From: Macrobrachium rosenbergii
Lineage: Eukaryota; Arthropoda; Malacostraca; Decapoda; Palaemonidae
Length of the DNA stretch: 64,000 nt
NCBI RefSeq assembly: GCF_040412425.1
Contig: NC_089766.1
Location: 15,095,508-15,159,507 of the forward strand
Direction: 5' to 3'
Each line of letters starts with the position of its first letter. Position 1 is the stretch's first letter. The notes beneath the pieces are model-generated. The model ran no database searches. It was not told the origin of the DNA and saw nothing but the letters and a program-made list of their open reading frames with translations. Positions 35,021 through 48,400 of the stretch are shown here, piece after piece. The position numbers and the translations under genes were made by a program.

Positions 35021-38000
35021 CTGAAAGTAAAAGGTGAAAATTCCTTAGTAACTTTATCATGGTTAGCTTACATTTAATTTTCAAGTTTTATGTCCATTAA
35101 GTGCAAAATTTTCTTCAATATATATTAAATATATAAAAAATGGCTGTGATAAAAAAGAATGATGAATTATCAGAAAAGCAATAATGCTGATGGTTATCAA
35201 GGTGTACACAGCCTACACAGAAAATAAGTTTAGAAGCCATAGCAATACAATACTTAGATTTAAAAAACAAGAATCAACCACCTGTCCCGCCCATGTTTCA
35301 CAAAGTCCAGAAGAACCTGGACTAGACATAAACTATATACAGCCAGTTTGGAATTTGTATTGGCACTTTTGTGTTCTTTTATAAAGAGTAAGTCTGATCC
35401 TAATCTAAGCTGATGTAACACAGGAGACAAGGAGGTAGTCATTCATGTGTGCAGTACAGAGGCAGGTCCTTGCAAAACTTGTTTCCTACAAACCTTTTGG
35501 GAATAACTGATCCACATGCAGTCCTGAAAACCCCCAATGAAGAGTACAAGCAGAAAGCCCTAAGAAGCCCTTCTTAAAGAAAAATGCTTTGGAAAAGCAA
35601 AGATTACTCTGTCCACCTTTGAATGAATAAGTCTTTACTAAAGGCAGCAGTCAAAACTGCTCTTATGTGAAGTAAGAAGAGAAAATAGCTACTCTTGGGG
35701 GTCAGAGGCCAATCTTTACTCTAGGAGATAGTGTCTTGACCTTGGATGATGATGATGATCAAGAATCTCCTAAAATACCATACAAGAATCTCTAAAATAC
35801 CATACACAATGATGATGTGGTCTGCTAACAGGACAAAGTTCTAGGTTTTAAGGAACCTTACAAGTGGAATCTAAGCAGAGCTCCGAGTCATACAGTACTG
35901 AAATAACACCTTAAGCTTTCTTTGGATTAAGTACTGTATGGTATTTATGGCAAAAAGAACCCAATCCTGAATAATAAGGCTATACAGATACCCTGACAAT
36001 AATCTGGTGACAGCATCAAAGTTCATCTTGGCACTCTTGTTTTCTGGGGAGACTTGTAGCCTATGGTAACTAGGCAACATCAGTACACCCTGCTGTGTAC
36101 AGTATAGAACACCAAAGTCCTCTAACTTCTTCACTCTTAAAGTCCCAAAAATAACTGATACAAACTTCTCTGGTACTCAATCCAGGAAAAGGTTATCATT
36201 AAGTTAGTACTTTCAGCCCTTGTAGTGAAGAATGCAGAGGGATGGGGGAAAAAAGTAATTAATTACTGTTCATCAAAGTGACCAAAAGGATCTGAATAGA
36301 TATTAAAATCATAACCTCCATCTTGCAATCCTTTGGTTATAATTTAATTTTATTATAAGCTTTAAACTAAGGGGCCAAGCATGGGAACACATCTTAGTTA
36401 TTCAGAACCTCTTTGGATATAATGATTTAAAAATTGCAAGTCATTGGCAGGGTAATGGGACTTGGTCCAATAAACATGCAGGAAATCAAGGTACATGTAC
36501 TATTTCAAGGATATAGGCCTTCCAGGACCTAAAGAGAACATACTTGGGCTCAAACAAGTCATGAGCTTGTTTGTTTGTTTGCCTTCATAATCAGGCAACT
36601 GTACATTAGGCATTCCTTAATCTTGCCTTTCTTACAAAATGATTTTCCAGTGTCTTAGTAACTTCTCTAGTTACTGGAATGTTTTATACCTCTTTTTCAT
36701 ACAGGAAAGTCTATAAAGAATTGCAAACATGATATCATCCCCTTCAGTCTCACTCTACCAATTCAACTAGAATACAGACATGCTGTAACTAAACAGGTGG
36801 TGGCCATCCAGCAATGCTTTAGGGTAAAGGTATCTGTCGCAGCAAAGGCTACCGCCCTAAAGAAGCAATCTTCAGCCAATCAACTATAAAAACTGAATCA
36901 TCTGTTTTGACAGTGGCAGGCAGACATGCAATACCAGATTAATTTCTTAATTTGAGAGCATAATGGGACATCAAAACCACAAAGATTTCCATACTACAAA
37001 TGAAGAAGAGTGACCCTCCACATTTCTCAGGAGTGATATTTCTTTCAGTACCAAAGTCCTGAAGCCATCAATCATAGTACATTACAATGGGAGACACATT
37101 CACTTTTTAGTCCTCTCATTTTGCCAAAAAGGAATATTTAAAATAAAAAATATCAATGTGCATACCAACAATAGTATTTGCTACACAAAACTGATAAGTT
37201 TAAATTCTTGGACCACTAAATTAAATCAGTTCTCTAGAACTTTGTCTTTACATATAACAGTACTCTGGTACACCTTCAGTGTAATAAAAAAAAAAAACCT
37301 TTATGAATAAAATATGCACAAATAATGAAACCCATAGACCTCTCTGAAATGAAAGCCCTACCCCCTTCTTTTATTGGTGCAAGGCAAGGAAGAGTTAGGC
37401 AGTTCGATTTAATAAGCAGATTACAGTAATACCTTGAACATTCGCGAAGTTAGGTTCTAGAACCCGTCGTGTATCTAGAGGAATCACAAATGTTTGGTAT
37501 GAGTCACTAAAAATGCTTATTTCTACACTAAAAATGCTAATAAATGCTTATTTCTAGAGTTTAAACCCTAAATACGACCCAATTCCTGCTCTCAAAGCAC
37601 TTTAATTTCATTTACAAGTTAGTTTCATACATTACACTTAAGAAAAAAAAAAAAATGGTTGACAAAACTATTATACAGTATCGCCTCATGGGTTATTTAC
37701 AGTACGGTATACTAATGTTACCCCCTATACTAATTCATTGGCTGCCATTTTCTTTTGCACCCCCAGTAAGGGAAAACCAACTAACGAATGGGACTGTAAA
37801 ATTAATGACATGTTTTTTCTGTCATTGTCAAGAAGGTAAACTTCCTGTTACAGAAATCATATAACGAAGGTACAATTCAATAAAACAAAGAAAACTGTAC
37901 GCAGATCTATAAAAAAAAATCGCAAATGCAAATTAGTTAGGCTCCAATGAAAATTTTGCGAATCCAGAAATGCAAATGCACAAGGTATGACTGCGCATTT

Positions 38001-41000
38001 AACATTATTTTTATGATGTGATCTATATATTTTACAAAACTCAAACCAAATTTTAATTTGAACTTTAAATGTATAGCAGCATTAAAAACATGACTTACCT
38101 CTTCATCCTCATCCTTTGCAATGTATGAGGTAAAACCACCATGTTCTAAGGTCCACTTGTTGGATACTCTTACAAAAAGGCTAGCATCCAAGGCACTGCT
38201 TCTTTCTGCTTGATCACAATCTCTCAACAGTGTGTAGCAGCCATGGCCCCACTGTCTAATATCTATAATCATTCCTGGATTGGAATCTGAAGGAAAGATC
38301 ACTATATAATATTGTATAAAAATTATATTACAGTAAGGTAAATAACTGTTAAAATGTTATAATTTCTTAGGCTGTACTTAACATTACAATTTACCTCAAC
38401 AGCACCACCTTTTGGCTAAGATCAGTGTTGTGTTTGTAAAGAAATGAATCAAGAAATTTAGATTATTCAGTGCATTAGCCAACGAAAAGAGGGTGTTGAC
38501 ATAGTGTAACAAGATAAGTAGACCCACAAAATAAACGAGATGAAATATGTACAAAAATCTAAAGGTGAAACTGAAAAGAAACCCCACAGTTACATGTAGA
38601 TGTATTACTTAAGAGAGGTTGGACATCAAGCTATAAGAAAGGAAGCAGTAATAGAAGCTAAATCTAAAACGTGGGTGCCGCTAGGGGTCAAAGGGATGTT
38701 GCAACATCCTTTAAACCATTAAGTTCCCTAAACCTTTTGCACAAAAATTTAAGAAAGGAAGTACAATCACGAATCACCAACTTCACTCACCTTTACTCTC
38801 CTCCTCCTCATCACTATCAGGGTCAGAATCAGGTGGTGCAAGGCGATGTAGTCTTAAACCTGTCAGCTGTGACAGTATGAGAAACAATGCCTCTGATTTA
38901 AGGAATTTCATACAATCTGCTACAACATCAGGGAGTTTCTCTTGCTTTAATACCTGCCGAAAAGAAGTTGAGAACATTTATGAAAAGAATAGTTATTCTA
39001 CAACACGATTCGCTTTCAATTATTACCACAATGTAATCATATCTCCTAAAATTATCAACAATTTTATTCATTAGTACACCGTCGTTTTTTAAATACAGTA
39101 CTCAAGGTAAATATAGGAATGTATCTTCTAATTATACACTGTATGACAGAAACAGGGCAAGTTGTGTTTTCAATCTACTAGAATGAATTATATATAGATG
39201 ACAATGACCAAAATTAGAGTAAATTATGGGCATACTATTTTCAAATGAATAAATCTCAATTTGCCAAAACTATTCCAATATTTCATTAGGAAAAACTCAT
39301 GTTGAAATCATTGATCACATCACAATAAAAAAACCAGTTTATTAAGCCTTTACTTTTACTAGACTACTGGACCGTATAAAATGTCAATAAGTTTCTAATT
39401 TGTAAATGAGAGGGGTCATTATTTCCCAACCCTGTGGCAGGAAAAAGCAAACGTCTTAAAATAACCTATCACAACTGGGCAATTATTGCTTCACCTTGTT
39501 TGATAATCTGACGAGTCCAGCTCACACTTAGACAATATTCCATATGTAAAGACTGAAGGTTTGTATTCGTGTATGAATAAATAACCTATCACAAGGGGAC
39601 AGAAGATAAACAATCCACATAAACAGCTCTGTATGTTATGGAATCAATAATACTGTACTTGTATTTACTCAAATCTCATACAGCACAACTATAAAGAAAG
39701 CATTCACCGTTCATTTGTTACCTTACAAGACTGTTTATTAGGTGGCCCTGTGCCAACCCACTTCATGCTACTTTGCATGGCTTTCATTAAATCCTCATAC
39801 TTTTCCTCACATATAAAACTCTCAAGCTCAATTTCCGAGTCACTTTGAAACTTTTTCCGGATCTGCCGTTGTGTGTCTGCATCAAAGTAAGTTGGGTTTA
39901 TCCAGGCATACAGCTCCTCTTCCTGAAATACAGGGCATCTGGTCATAATTTGTATTCCCAACTAAAGCACTTACAATGTATGCAATTAACTCAAACTTTC
40001 AAATCACTAAAATTATGGAAAAAATTTATTTATACAGCATTTACAATACACTAACAACTATAAGGCATGGCTGAATCTATAAAAGAAAAAAAAAAATTCC
40101 ATTTCTACTGTCACATGCTAGACATTTAACTCGATTATTAGTGAATCTTGCCATTAAATTTCTGGGTCCTGTGTAGCGATGGATTTTGTGTATATTTGAT
40201 ATTTTGTAATACACTCGACCCTTGTTAAACTGGACCCTGTTAATCCGGATAACAAATAAGACGGACACTAAAGGTCAGCCGATTTAAATTACGTGATGTT
40301 CGACCACGATTTAAAATAGTTACTGTTCCTCCGCTCATCGCGTACCGTTTTCCTTTTTATTTTTATTTTATATACTGTATACTGTTCTGTATTTATACTG
40401 TACTAAACTGAAATGCTTTTAACTTGTAACGAATTTAACTTGCGCACAGTATGTACCGTCATTAAGAAACACTATTGTCTGGAAGGGTAGGAAGTATCGT
40501 AGCCAATCACTAAGTATTAACAGTTTTACCTATCTGCTGTCTGACTGGTAACTACAGTGTGATGCTTTGTATGTTTTTAGGAAAGAAAAGACATGACAAA
40601 GGTAAACTTTATGAAGACAAAAGCTGTTACTGAACAATACTTGTGTTTACTTGGAGAGAGAGAGAGGGAGAGAATTGCCTATTCCCTCTGTGCAGCGTAA
40701 TTCTATCCTCGAGAGATGAAAGGGAAAGGAGAATTTTGTTTTAAAGGTATGTCAACACAACATTAGTAAATACCTTCTGAACCAACAATATTGCACTCAC
40801 AGTAATAAGGAATTCATTCTATTCTTCAAGTAATCAGTAAAATACCCACACTATTAAAAACTACGTATTGTATTCAAAACATGCACTTATGTCAACGTTA
40901 GCCTCTCAGAGCAAAGTTCTTTCTCAGACAGAATACAGCTAAAACCTGACTGGCTGGCTGGTTGCCATGGAGATCTGCTAGCCAATGACAGCCCTCTACT

Positions 41001-44000
41001 TGAGTGTTGCCGTGATCGTGATTATTTGACTGCTGATGGCAATAATTACTCAATAATTTGCTTATATAATTATTTCTTCATGAAAACAAGAATTCAACAA
41101 TAATTTTAACTTTAATATATTAGTATGAAAAATCCCACAATAGTCTGTCGTGATGCGTCATCACTTGCGAATCGTATTCCCGGACTGTCCTCAGATTTAC
41201 GACTGCAAACTGATGACAACGTTAGTAACAATAAAACAAAACCCTCTCCAAGATCGATAAGATGAAATGTATTTTATAGTCTTACTTATCGTTAAAATTC
41301 ACAAGTTGAATTACAGTTATTTTGATCATATTTTTGCGTTTTACGGAATGTTTCTGTTGAAAACAAAATGTGTTATTGAACTTATGGTCTTAATTGTCCT
41401 ACTATTTTATTACTGATGATCTAAATGATCTCACATTAATTTAACAGTACATTAATATAAATAATAATAAACTATAATGAATAAATAACTAAATTAAAAA
41501 AAACATGAAAAAAAGGGAAAAAAAGTTTTTTCTGCAATAGTGATATCTGATTATGCTCCTGACCCCAGAGTTCCGAAATTCAAAAAATCGAAACACATCT
41601 GGCCTCAAGGATTTCAGGCAAAGGATTGTGTACCTGTAATCTAAATTTCATTATCTTACTTTTCATTTTAGAGACTCCACTTCTTTTTACTTAACAAATA
41701 TGCATTCATGACTCTGCCTAGGCATCTACATATGTGGCTGAATTCTACCATTTTTATCATGTTTTATTCTTCATTTTTCATCTTTTACCATGAGCTTTAA
41801 ATCAAAGGTTTCTACGTTGGTTTAGTATTCACATTCTTTATAAAAATTATGAAAAACAGTATATTTATAGGTATATATATATAGGTATCACCAGTTAAAC
41901 CGGACTATCAGCCAAAGACGGACACCCTGGCCCCCTATTAGTCCATCTTAACAAGGATGGACTGTAATAACTTTTCTTGTCACCTTTTACTACCATGAGA
42001 AATCCTTAATAATACAATTAATCTGTATACAACAATTGAATATTCAAGGACACCTCTTACTGCTATACACTGCAAATCATTTGCCTGTTATAGATTCAGC
42101 CTCTGAGAAACTGTATTCTTCCAATTTCTTAAGATATTCTTTCTTGGATTTGCTAATATAATTTTGACTGAGCACTATCAGTCCTTTCTCACAAAGCACA
42201 GGAGAATATTACTTCTAAATAAATCTAATAATCATCACAGTCCCTAAAAACCAACTTGTGTTTTGAATCTGCATCATATAATGATTACAATGATATGTGA
42301 ACACTTCTAACATTAAACTTACTTCCAAATGCACTGGTGATAAGAACTCCCTGGGAGGTTCATTATGTTTTGGTGCCCTTTTTACACTGGGACCATGGAA
42401 CCAACCATTGATGGAAAGGCGAGTTTTGTTTCTGGACAACACTTCTCTAACCTGAAAAATGATTATATATCTTTTATTATATTAAACCTTTACACATCTC
42501 ATATAAACATCACTGTTTCTCTATCCTTCAAACCTATCTTGTCAAAAATAACATTGTCAAAAGCACAAACTCAAATTAGTATGTAGGCAAAGATTGGGAA
42601 ACCAGTACTTGGCATAGAAATTGAATTTAAATGTAACATGCCATATAATTCTGTAATCCCAGTGTACAACCAAATACAATACCTCACTAGCACTCACTCA
42701 TTTTTACTTTCCAAGCATACAGAATTTGACAGTACGATACACCATTGCTGTCTTCTACAATTTTAATGTCAACTTTTCCTTTGTGTGGTTAGATGTCCTA
42801 TGAGGTCTCTATTCTCTGTTTTGTGCAATTTCCGCCTCAGCTATGCCCTTCCTCCCACATCTTCAGCCTCTGCAAACTGCAGATCTGACTTTCTTTCCCC
42901 TTATTTTCATTTATGACATAATTATTAGAATTCTGAATAGTATTAACAATATGAATCTTTACAGAATCTTTCTTTCAAGACTGCCCAGGTTTCCTTATAT
43001 AAAAAAGGGATTTTGACAAAGGAAAAATCTATTTCTGGGGGAAGACCTGTGTCACCCAGTGAAATGGTTCCATTTAGCACATTTCTAGGTATAGGAATTG
43101 CTACATATACCAGAGAAAAAAGCTATCTAGAATGCCGGGGTTACCACCCCCGGTTCGATCATCTATAATCGATGTCGATATACACTTGGGGTGAGCTATT
43201 ACCACTATCACAGGCCTTCGTCCAACAGACTTCTCTATTCTCAAAGTCCCAAATTGGATGTGCCGTTACAAACCCGTAACCAAGGATACTCACCCGCTCA
43301 CCCACTAGGCGTTCTCTGGTATATGTAGCAATTCTTATACCTAGAAATGTGCTAAATGGAACCATTTCACTGGGTGACACAGGTCGAGCCCAGAAATGTA
43401 CTTATACTTCATCTTGTATGTTGCTACTCTTTCTTACTGCCGAATCACTCATTCTACTTTGCAATACTGAGTATCTGTGACATCTGATATTTGATACAAT
43501 GTACTGCATTCATTCTTACACCTACAAACAAACAGCACTTCAAATCTGATCACCTCTTATTGATGAACATACAGTAACTCCAATCTATACCCAAATGAAC
43601 AAAGGACATAGGACATCCTTATAATGTATTTAAAATGCATTCCTTTTAGGTAATTTATTTTTAATTTGAAGAGAAAAACAATATGCTTCTACCAAAATTT
43701 CATAAAATCTAAGACTGCATTGGGCAATCCATGTAATATGTGAAGGATGATACAATGCTAGAGTAGAAAAAACAGAAGGTGCTGTGGAAGATGCATAGCC
43801 ACTGAGCAGATTTAGGGAGACAACAGAATTGAAGCTTAAGGAGATTTTGTATGCACTGGATGTTAGGGTCCACAAAATAAATCCAACTGATACAGTACAA
43901 ACACTGAAGAGGTCTTGAGTAAGCCAATTCAGTAAGCAAAGCTTTAACTTTTCCACAGCATATCTTTACAATAACCTGCAAGAACAAAAGTCATGCATAC

Positions 44001-45427
44001 CAATCAATGGCTACTATCATCCTAGGTTCTTTTCAGTATCTGCAGTAACATTATGAACCTCATTAGCTGAAGCCCCCTTACATTAAACAAACTACGATGC
44101 TTTGTCTACTTGCACTGAATTCACATTCCAATGTAAGCCATCAACCCTGACAACACAAATCAATTGGCAATATACCCAAAGTAAAATGGTTAAGTAATTG
44201 GGATAAGCCATGATAAAAGTTTTAAGCTTACCTGATGAAATGACACTGGGGAAACTTCAAAAAATGCAAGTGTGTTCCACTTGGGTAGAAGTGATGTAAC
44301 AACATCCCTTGGTTGCCCTTTATCTGCAATAATATTACCAATAATCAGTGAAAGCACCTAATTTCAGTGAGTAAAATATAGGTTTCTGATCACAAGTGTC
44401 AACCTTGTTTTCAATGCTGTAAGACACACTAACATCTCCAATCTTCCTCTCTTGCTGCAGCTAAACATGACATCATGTCTTCATCTCCCTGCCTCTCTTG
44501 CATGATGCCAATATGTATGAAAAAATTGTCTTCACAGCATTAACAATTAATATGCATTCATTGTTAAAATTCAGTACTTTGTATAAACATGCATGACAAC
44601 AATTAACTGCATAACTATACCTGTATTTCTGTTATGAACTTAACTGTCATAAATCTATTGTGCCCCACACAAATGCAATCTTAAAAATTTACATTTCAAC
44701 TGTTAGTGTAAAAAATGAGCTCAGTGGTGTGGTTAAACTACTTAATAATGACACAAATACAGTACCATATAATCAATGTCTGCAGATTCTGATCAGTTAC
44801 TTCTGTTGATCTAAAATGAATATAATTTTCACAGCTAAATGTTTTAAACAACTTTTTCATAAAAATGTCAATCAAATCAATTATGTTATTATGTTCAACT
44901 GTACTGTGTACTTTTATTTAGTACATGTCTACTTGTAATGTATATGTCCATTATCTGTTCCAACAAATATAATAAAATTACATAAACACTGACGCTCATA
45001 ATTACTTTACTAAAACATAAGTCACATCCATAAACCATATGGTTAAATTCTACCCCATTAACACACAATTTTCCATCAAAATAGCTTCATGAAAAATGTA
45101 AGGTAAAATTAGATCAAGGGTACTACTTACTATCCACATCAAAAAGATCAAGTGTTCCACCATCTTTTTCATACCATGGAGGTGTCAGATATAATATATA
45201 GGCTACACGTCTTCCCTTTAATTCATCATCGTGGCACAAAAGGACATCTGATGAGAAAAAAATGCATAAGCTTTGTACTGTACTTATAAATCTATGAAAA
45301 GGATAACAAGTGAAGATTATTATTTACAAAATCTTATTCTTACATCATACAAACAACAAAACTGTACTGTGTATGAAAGCAAAATTAAAATAACATCAGC
45401 ATGAAAGGAAGATGGCTGCAGATATGG

Positions 45428-45462
<35 letters not shown>

Positions 45463-48400
45463 GGTTTATCTTAGCAATCTGACCGGTCAATTAACCCTTA
45501 AATGCCGACTGGACGTATCGTACGTCGACTAAAATTGTCTGTCGGGTGCCGAGTAGATATACCGTACGTCGACTACAAAAAATTTCAACCTTCGGTTAAC
45601 TTTGACTCGACCGAAATGGTCGAAAAACGCAATTGTAAGCTAAAACTCTTACATTCTAGTAATATTCAATCATTTACCTTCATTTTGCAACAAATTGGAA
45701 GTCTCAAGCACAATATTTCGATTTATGGTGAATTTTTGAAAACAACCTTTTCTTTACGTCCGCGCGCAGTAACTAGGCCGAAAATTTCAGAAATTCTTTC
45801 GTTATTTTGTCGTAATTTTTGCACCGTTTTATATTAGCTGTTACATAAAGTTTTATATATGAACATGTGCACAATTTCATGTAAAATACAACAAAAAACA
45901 ACCCATGGTTGTAGCTTTTATCAGTTTGGAAATATTTTCATATAAATCATGATAAGTGCCAAAATTTCAACCTTCGTTCAACTTTGACTCAACCGAAATG
46001 GTAAAAAAACGCAATTGTAAGCTAAAAATCTTACATTCTAGTAATATTCAATCATTTACCTTCATTTTGCAACAAATTGGAAGTCTCTAGCACAATATTT
46101 CGATTTATGGTGAATTTTTGAAAAAAACTTTTTCCTTACGTCCGCGCGCGGTAACTCGGCCGAAAATCTCAAATTCTTTCGTCACTTTGTCGTAATGTTT
46201 GCACCATTTTATATTAGTCGTTCTTTCGTCACTTTGTCGTAATGTTTGCACCGTTTTATATTAGTCATTACATAAAATTTTATATATGAAAATGTGCGCA
46301 ATTTCATGTAGAATACAACAAAATTAACTCCTGGTTGTAGCTTTTATCAGTTTTGAAATATTTTCATATATATCACGATGTGCCAAAATTTCAACCTTCA
46401 GTCAAATCTGACTCGATCGAAATGGTAAAAAAACGCAATTGTAAGCTAAAAATCTCACATTCTAGTAATATTCAATCATTTACCTTCATTTTCCAACAAA
46501 TTGGAAGTCTCCAGCACAATATTTCGATTTATGGTGAATTTTTGAAAAAAACTTTTTCCTTATGTCCGCACGCGGTAACTCGGCCGAAAATCTCAGAAAT
46601 TCTTTTGTCACTTTGTCGTAATGTTTGCACCGTTTTTCTAATAGCCGTTACATAAAGTTTTATATATGAAAATGTGCGCAATTTCATGTAGAATACAACA
46701 AAAAATAACTCATGGTTTTAGCTTTTATCAGTTTTGAAATATTTTCATATAAATCACGATAAATAGAAAAAATTCGACCTTCGGTCAACTTTAACTCGAC
46801 CGAAATGGTCAAAAATTGCAATTGTAAGCTAAAACATTTACAGTCTAGTAATATTCAATCAATTACCTTCATTTCACAACAAACGGGAAGTCTCTAGCAC
46901 AATATTTTGATTTATGGTGAATTTTTGAAAAAAACTTTTTTACGTCCGCGTGTTACGAATTCATGCATCATTTTGTGATAATATTTTCTCTGTGTTGCTT
47001 TGATTGTTTTACAATTTTTTATATACCAAAATCATAGCAATGTAGTGTACAATACAAAGAAAAAAAAAAATAAATAACTCGTTAGCTTTAACAGTTTTGC
47101 TCACAGCGCGATTTGTATACAGTGAACCCCCTGTATTCGCGTTGTCAACGTTCGCGGACTCACGCATTCGCGGGTTTCTCTGTGGAACATATCTAGCCAT
47201 CATTCGCGGAAAATTCGCGGTATTTTTCACTGAGAAATATTCACTAATTACTGTATTTTCATATAATTTTCATGAATAAATGCACTTTTTGTGATAAAAC
47301 TATTAAAATATTCACGTATAAGCATTTTTAGAGGGGTTTTAAGCATTCGCGGATTTGACCCATTTGCGGGGGTGTGTGGGACGCATCCCCCGCGAATACG
47401 GGGGGTTCACTTTACAATTATATATGAAATTTTTTTTTGCGGTCATATATTTCAATATTTATATATGATAATGATATTTTTTTCATTTCTGATGGTTGCA
47501 TACTAAACTTCAGGCAATGACAAAAAAAGGAGCCAAAAATGAACTCTTAATCTTAAAAACTAAGCGTGCTGTGATTTTTTGAAAAAAACTTTTTTTCCAC
47601 TTCGGCACTAACTCCCGAACGCCGCTGGCATACGGCAGACACTTGTAAATAGAGGCTCGGCGTTTAAGGGTTAAGTACTAAAACAGTCATGATCATGGAG
47701 TAGGTCTGATTTTAACTGAAGTTCTTCAGAGTTAAGAGAACACAAGTACATTTTGCAAGTTACAGTATTAAAGTACCCATTCTGTGCCCAATAAATAAAA
47801 ATGCTTTAGACTTTTTTTGTGGCATGAAGTTGTTGGAAAATCACTGTCATGGAATGCCTCAGAAAATTACTTTCAGTCACATTAAATGCTTTAGACTTTT
47901 TTTGTGGCATGAAGCTGTTGGAAAATCAGTCATGGAATGCCTCAGAAAATTACTTTCAGTCACATTCAATGCGGATATTGAGACACGCTATAAACGACAA
48001 GCATTTCATTGAGTAACTTAACATCAAGAATACACAACCTAGTGTGGAGTCTTCAGCTCACTGAGCCTGTCAGCCGTGGATAATTTCAAAAAGGCAACTT
48101 TTCTGGTCAGTTATAAGTCTGACCTAAGGCATCATTAGGTTTTTCAACCGGCCTAGACAATAAAGCTTAGATGTCTATTGAGGAAGTTTTTTCCTGTGAG
48201 TTTTGTAACTTGAATGTGAGTTTTAATCGTAACATCCAGAATTTAAAGGCCACTTGAAAAACAAATTACTTCACTCAATTAAAAAGAGAGTAGCTGGACT
48301 ACTGGGAGATAGAGAAACCCAATACTAAGCACAAAAAGTTCCGATACATGTGTACAACCTGTCCTTATGTTTGCAGGAGCCATGGGAGCTAAAAAGGTTG

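Larger units (their letters stand above)
45491..47674. mobile_element. piggyBac-like non-autonomous element with TTAA target sites
   Basis: The element 45495-47670 is bounded by TTAA on each side (45491-45494, 47671-47674). The termini are cccttaaatgccga and, on the complement, cccttaaacgccga. A TTAA duplication plus CCC-start ends is the piggyBac signature (family knowledge). No transposase ORF. The interior is four tandem repeats of about 385 bp plus a nested MITE. Sits in OGFOD1 intron 3. Confidence 0.85.
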
